From NCBI GenBank assembly GCA_002790195.1, contig PFUR01000047.1, forward strand, positions 1 through 54,777: a DNA stretch of 54,777 nt. The letters are read 5' to 3'. Of the stretch, positions 51,585-54,777 are shown piece by piece; position 1 is the first letter of the stretch, and the number at the start of each line of letters is the position of its first letter. The stretch is from Flavobacteriales bacterium CG_4_9_14_3_um_filter_40_17. GTDB taxonomy: Bacteria > Bacteroidota > Bacteroidia > Flavobacteriales > Flavobacteriaceae. The notes beneath the pieces were generated by a model. It saw only the letters and a list, made by a program, of their open reading frames with translations, had not been told where the DNA came from and did no database searches. The position numbers and the translations under genes are program-made.

Positions 51585-52529
51585 TTAATTTTGAAGTAAA
51601 AATTCCAACGGAATGTGAAGCCTTTCTTTCCATGAATTTTCTGAATGGTCGTGTCCTTCAAATTTCCTGTTTATTGAATATCCTTTGTCTAAGAGTATTT
51701 GGGTAATCCGATTTTGATACGGAAGATAAAGCGAATCGAGTGTCCGTGTACCATAATCAAAATACATTTTGTGTGTGCCCGCATCCGGAAGATTATTTTC
51801 CATATATTGTAAAAATGCATTTGGAATCGGGTTGTTTTGGTCGGTAAAAGTTCCTATCCAATGCGTTGACAAACAGGCTGCTCCGCCAAATATATCGGGA
51901 TATTCCGATATTGCATACATGGAAATGAGCCCGCCCATACTCGCCCCGGCAACGAAAGTGTTTGCACTGTCGGGAAGCGTTGAAAAGTTCCGGTCAATGA
52001 ACGGTTTTAGTTCAGTAACGATAAATTTCAAATAATTATCTGATTGGATTTTTTTAATCATCAAATTTTGCCTTTTTGCCGATGAAAGTATCGAATCTTG
52101 TTGTGTTTTGCTTAAAGTCAAAAAAGGTTTGTTCGGAAAATAATCGATGTGCCGATACGCCGAAATGTTCCAAATTCCTACGACGATACAATTTTTGATT
52201 TTTTGGGCTTCCAACAATTTTGAAACCGTTTCATCAACGCCCCATTCTCGTTTATTCCAAGTCGTGGTTGAATCAAAAAGCATTTGTCCGTCGTGCATAT
52301 ATAAAACCGCATACTTTTTATTATTATTGTAATTGTCAGGTAACCAAACATCTACGTTCCTTGCATATACAAAATCGGATGGAAAATTTACATAGCGAAG
52401 TACTTTCCCGGAGGTCAAAGTCAATTGTGCTTCGACCGGATTCAATTCGATAATGTCGATTTGTGTTTCAATTTTGTCTTTGCAAGATAAAATCGAAACG
52501 AGTGGTAAAAAAATTGCAAACTTATTCAT
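51585..52529 (-). CDS. Alpha/beta-hydrolase lipoprotein, esterase-D/FrsA-like
   Basis: 314 residues with lipobox ILSC (Cys 16). Esterase-fold features: VDVWLPDNYNNNKKYAVLYMHDGQ (the oxyanion-hole region), nucleophile Ser 197 in FVAGASMGGLIS and a late His in KFEGHDHSENSWKERL. Putative carbohydrate esterase or Fes/IroE-like hydrolase of the esterase D family. It lies between a GH13 and a GH31 gene, with gaps of 15 and 10 bases, so a side activity on acylated or decorated glucan is suggested by context only. Catalytic Asp was not identified with certainty. Confidence 0.85.
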   Translation of the reverse strand: MNKFAIFLPLVSILSCKDKIETQIDIIELNPVEAQLTLTSGKVLRYVNFPSDFVYARNVDVWLPDNYNNNKKYAVLYMHDGQMLFDSTTTWNKREWGVDETVSKLLEAQKIKNCIVVGIWNISAYRHIDYFPNKPFLTLSKTQQDSILSSAKRQNLMIKKIQSDNYLKFIVTELKPFIDRNFSTLPDSANTFVAGASMGGLISMYAISEYPDIFGGAACLSTHWIGTFTDQNNPIPNAFLQYMENNLPDAGTHKMYFDYGTRTLDSLYLPYQNRITQILLDKGYSINRKFEGHDHSENSWKERLHIPLEFLLQN

Positions 52530-52539
52530 GCCAATCCAT

Positions 52540-54393
52540 TTATTTCTCCAATTCTAAGACCAAAGCCGATTTGGCTTTTACAGAAACGGTTGTTGTCACA
52601 TCTACAGAAACGCTGCTGAGGGCATCTTTGCCTTTTTTGTAGTCACGAATGCGCTCGGCAAAACGCTTGGGCTCAATAGTTTGGTCTTGGTCACTGTTGT
52701 TTATCACCACCATCACTGTATCGTTGTCGTCATACCTGAAATAGACATAAACGTTGTTTTCCGGCACAAAATGCATCGTTTTGCCGAAATGGATCACGGG
52801 TTTTGATTTGCGCCATTGGAAGAGTTTGCTTGTAAAATCGAAGAATTGGTTTTGCTCGGCAGTCCTTCCCGCTTGGGTGAAAGCATTGTTCGAATCGCCT
52901 TCCCAACCGCCGGGGAAATCTCTACGAATGTCGCCGTCACCTTTATTTTTGTCTCCATCCATCCCGATTTCCGAGCCGTAATAAACTTGTGGGATGCCGC
53001 GAACAGTAGCAATGAGTGTCATCGCCAAACGATATTTGTCAAAATCGTTTTTGTAAATCTGGTTGATTCGGTTGGTATCGTGGTTTTCGGCAAACACCAG
53101 AATGTTGTTGATATCAGGATACAAAAAATCATTCGAGAAATTCTCATACGCCCGCATGATGCCTTCATTTTGCCAACTGAATTTGTTTTGTTCATCAAAC
53201 AGTATACTTACGGCATCGTGCAGGGTGAAATCCATCACGCTGGGCAAATAGGAATTGTAGTGTTCGATAGCGCCAATCTCACTGTCTTTCTGCCAATAAG
53301 CCATTTGTGCCTGGCTGTGCATCCACACTTCCCCGACGATGTTGAAATTCGGGTATTCGTCCATGATGGCTTTGGTCCAAACGGCAATACTCTCTTTGTC
53401 GTTGTAGGAATACGTATCGACGCGCAACCCGTCCAAACCGGCAAATTCTATCCACCAAATGGCATTTTGAATCAGGTAGTTGAGCACAATGGGGTTGCTT
53501 TGGTTGATGTCGGGCATAGTGGTGTCGAACCACCCATTCATGCAGGCTTCCGCATCGGTTTGTGCCGCGTTCGAGTCAAATTGGGTGGTCATGCGGTAGT
53601 TGCTTCTCCTGAAACCGTCTTTGTCCGGCCATTGGTGTATCCATTCCGGAAAAGGCAAATCGCGGATGAGCCAATGTTTGCTTCCCCAATGGTTGGTCAC
53701 GTAGTCCATGACGAGTTTCATGTCGCGTTGGTGGAGTTCATCGGCCAAAAGTTTGTAGTCTTCATTGCTTCCGAAGCGCGGGTCGATGCGGTAATAATCG
53801 CTTTGCGCATAAGTGTGGTAGGAATATTTGGGCTCGTTGTCTTCGAGCAGCGGCGTGCTCCAAAGTGCGGTGATGCCAAGTTCTTGCAGGTAATACAAGT
53901 GATTGATGATGCCTTGGAGGTCGCCGCCGTGCCGGCCGCTGTCAAAACTGCGGTTGGCTTTTTCGGCCATATCGGGTTGCGAATCGTTTTTCGGGTTGCC
54001 GTTGGCAAAGCGGTCGGGCATGAGCAGATACATCACATCGGACGAATCAAAACCTTTTCGCGAGGCTGCATTTTCGGCTCTGGTTTTCAGTTCGTAGGTG
54101 TATTTGTACATCGTTTTTTTGCCATCTTTCAGCAAGATGTCAAAAGTTCCTGCGTTTTGGTTTGCGGCGTTGACAGTTACAAAAATATAATTCGGGTTGG
54201 CAGGTTTGAAAACATCTAAAGCGGTCATTCCGTTGGTCATAACCACGTCGCATTTGGCAATTTTGTCGCCGTAGAGCATGATTTGCAATTCGGTGTTTTT
54301 CATTCCGGTCCACCAAAAAGGTGGCTCTACTTTTTTGATTTGTGCAAAAGCAGTGATTGAAACAAACAGCAGCAGATAAAGTATTTCTTTCAT
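52540..54393 (-). CDS. GH13 alpha-amylase/neopullulanase-like (SusA-type)
   Basis: 617 residues. Signal peptide about 1-18 (YLLLFVSITAFAQ). N-terminal cyclomaltodextrinase-type beta domain to about 105, then the GH13 barrel: DYVTNHWG (230-237), nucleophile Asp 326 in LDGLRVDTYSY, acid Glu 355 in IVGEVWMHS and Asp 439 in FAENHDTNR. A C-terminal beta domain ends in SALVLELEK. The domain pattern matches periplasmic neopullulanases that degrade imported maltodextrins. First gene of the cluster, followed by esterase, GH31 and a second GH13. No SusC/SusD genes adjoin it, unlike a standard Sus locus. Confidence 0.94.
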   Translation of the reverse strand: MKEILYLLLFVSITAFAQIKKVEPPFWWTGMKNTELQIMLYGDKIAKCDVVMTNGMTALDVFKPANPNYIFVTVNAANQNAGTFDILLKDGKKTMYKYTYELKTRAENAASRKGFDSSDVMYLLMPDRFANGNPKNDSQPDMAEKANRSFDSGRHGGDLQGIINHLYYLQELGITALWSTPLLEDNEPKYSYHTYAQSDYYRIDPRFGSNEDYKLLADELHQRDMKLVMDYVTNHWGSKHWLIRDLPFPEWIHQWPDKDGFRRSNYRMTTQFDSNAAQTDAEACMNGWFDTTMPDINQSNPIVLNYLIQNAIWWIEFAGLDGLRVDTYSYNDKESIAVWTKAIMDEYPNFNIVGEVWMHSQAQMAYWQKDSEIGAIEHYNSYLPSVMDFTLHDAVSILFDEQNKFSWQNEGIMRAYENFSNDFLYPDINNILVFAENHDTNRINQIYKNDFDKYRLAMTLIATVRGIPQVYYGSEIGMDGDKNKGDGDIRRDFPGGWEGDSNNAFTQAGRTAEQNQFFDFTSKLFQWRKSKPVIHFGKTMHFVPENNVYVYFRYDDNDTVMVVINNSDQDQTIEPKRFAERIRDYKKGKDALSSVSVDVTTTVSVKAKSALVLELEK

Positions 54394-54692
54394 TTTATAG
54401 TTGTTTTAGCGAGGGGTTGATTTATGAACGGTTAATTTCTTTGCTTACAATTTTTAAAAATACACAGGAAAAATGAGGTAGGGAAAAATCGGGTTAAAAA
54501 TTTCAGGATAAGTTTTGCTAAAAAAAATTAAATCTGCGTTGGGTATTTTTTAAATCTGATTAATTTAACGAACGTTTAAACCCGACGGGGTTGTAAATGC
54601 TTGCCAAATATTAAAATTATAAACGAATGATGCCTCACGCATCGGCTAAAACAGACCTTACCGATTCTTTAGAAAAAAGCTACAGTTGTCAT
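54394..54692. other. Intergenic region, no gene
   Basis: 299 bases, AT-rich, upstream of the GH13 gene. Contains a small AACCC/GGGTT hairpin (54579-54592). No TAnnTTTG element was found near the gene start. Confidence 0.55.
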
Positions 54693-54777
54693 CTACTTCC
54701 TGTTTTTTATATATTCAAGTGCTCTTTCCAAAACTTCATCTCTCCCCTCTCTAACACCCTGAATGGTTGGTTTTACC
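54693..54777 (-). CDS. C-terminal end of a gene cut by the window, possibly S41-type peptidase
   Basis: 28 codons before TAG at 54693-54695, reading VKPTIQGVREGRDEVLERAL and ending YIKNRK. Such a tail, in which a motif REGRDEVLERALEYI precedes a basic end, is common in C-terminal processing (S41) peptidases of Bacteroidota as I recall, but 28 residues cannot prove it. It runs in the same direction as the amylase cluster, about 300 bases upstream. Confidence 0.45.
   Translation of the reverse strand, partial: VKPTIQGVREGRDEVLERALEYIKNRK

Noticed and set aside
52816-54219. A 467-codon open frame on the plus strand, opposite the first GH13 gene
   Set aside because: It mirrors the codons of a clear GH13 enzyme with all catalytic residues and shows no recognisable motif; long antisense frames are common in such genes.

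Overview
The window looks like chromosomal DNA of a Bacteroidota bacterium, most probably class Flavobacteriia. The evidence is the gliding-motility genes gldD and gldE in a mutY-ssb-gldE-gldD order, a type IX secretion cargo protein, a GLPGLI-family protein, TonB-dependent receptors, the absence of Shine-Dalgarno sequences, and repeated promoters of the Bacteroidota type (TTG, 17-23 bases, TAnnTTTG). Base composition is fairly AT-rich throughout. No insertion sequence, prophage or CRISPR array is visible.

Layout. 1-4.9 kb: two related minus-strand modules, each a tiny secreted cysteine-containing peptide followed by a 6-bladed beta-propeller protein. Both appear to be driven by promoters whose spacer holds a run of seven G. 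A plus-strand AAA/DUF4143 ATPase lies between them. 5.0-14.3 kb: a lone RND transporter, an RprXY-like two-component system, a GLPGLI protein and an 895-residue outer-membrane protein, with TTAAC direct repeats at 10-bp spacing between the divergent genes. 14.5-20.2 kb: housekeeping (gldD, gldE, ssb, mutY, HU, a tiny basic protein, ribonuclease G). 20.2-26.8 kb: an Rrf2 regulator, a short leader ORF containing Cys-Cys-Cys, an outer-membrane porin and a Pst-like ABC transporter interrupted by a 1-Cys peroxiredoxin. 26.8-33.4 kb: a large beta-helix type IX cargo protein and a TonB receptor controlled by a TPP riboswitch. 33.4-38.9 kb: a hybrid histidine kinase converging on a sigma-54 response regulator, a small secreted protein, an OmpA-like lipoprotein and a 51-residue ORF. 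39.1-46.4 kb: DUF4301, ribosylnicotinamide kinase, PnuC, tRNA-Cys, folB, glnS, a LolE-like permease, rbfA and methylmalonyl-CoA epimerase. 46.4-47.2 kb: repeat-rich DNA and a CAT-anticodon tRNA. 47.4-54.4 kb: four minus-strand genes for alpha-glucan breakdown (GH13, esterase-like, GH31, GH13). The window ends in the last codons of another minus-strand gene.

Most notable signals: (1) the paired peptide/propeller modules with a conserved G7 tract in the promoter spacer, which suggests slippage-based phase variation; decay is visible in module 2 (one nonsense codon, one probable frameshift). (2) The Cys-Cys-Cys leader ORF just after the promoter of the Pst-like operon. With the Rrf2 regulator and the peroxiredoxin it suggests that this transporter belongs to sulfur rather than phosphate metabolism. 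(3) A dispersed-repeat palindrome read through as coding sequence in the signal peptide of the thiamine-regulated receptor. All functional statements are read from sequence and remembered family features; no search was run.
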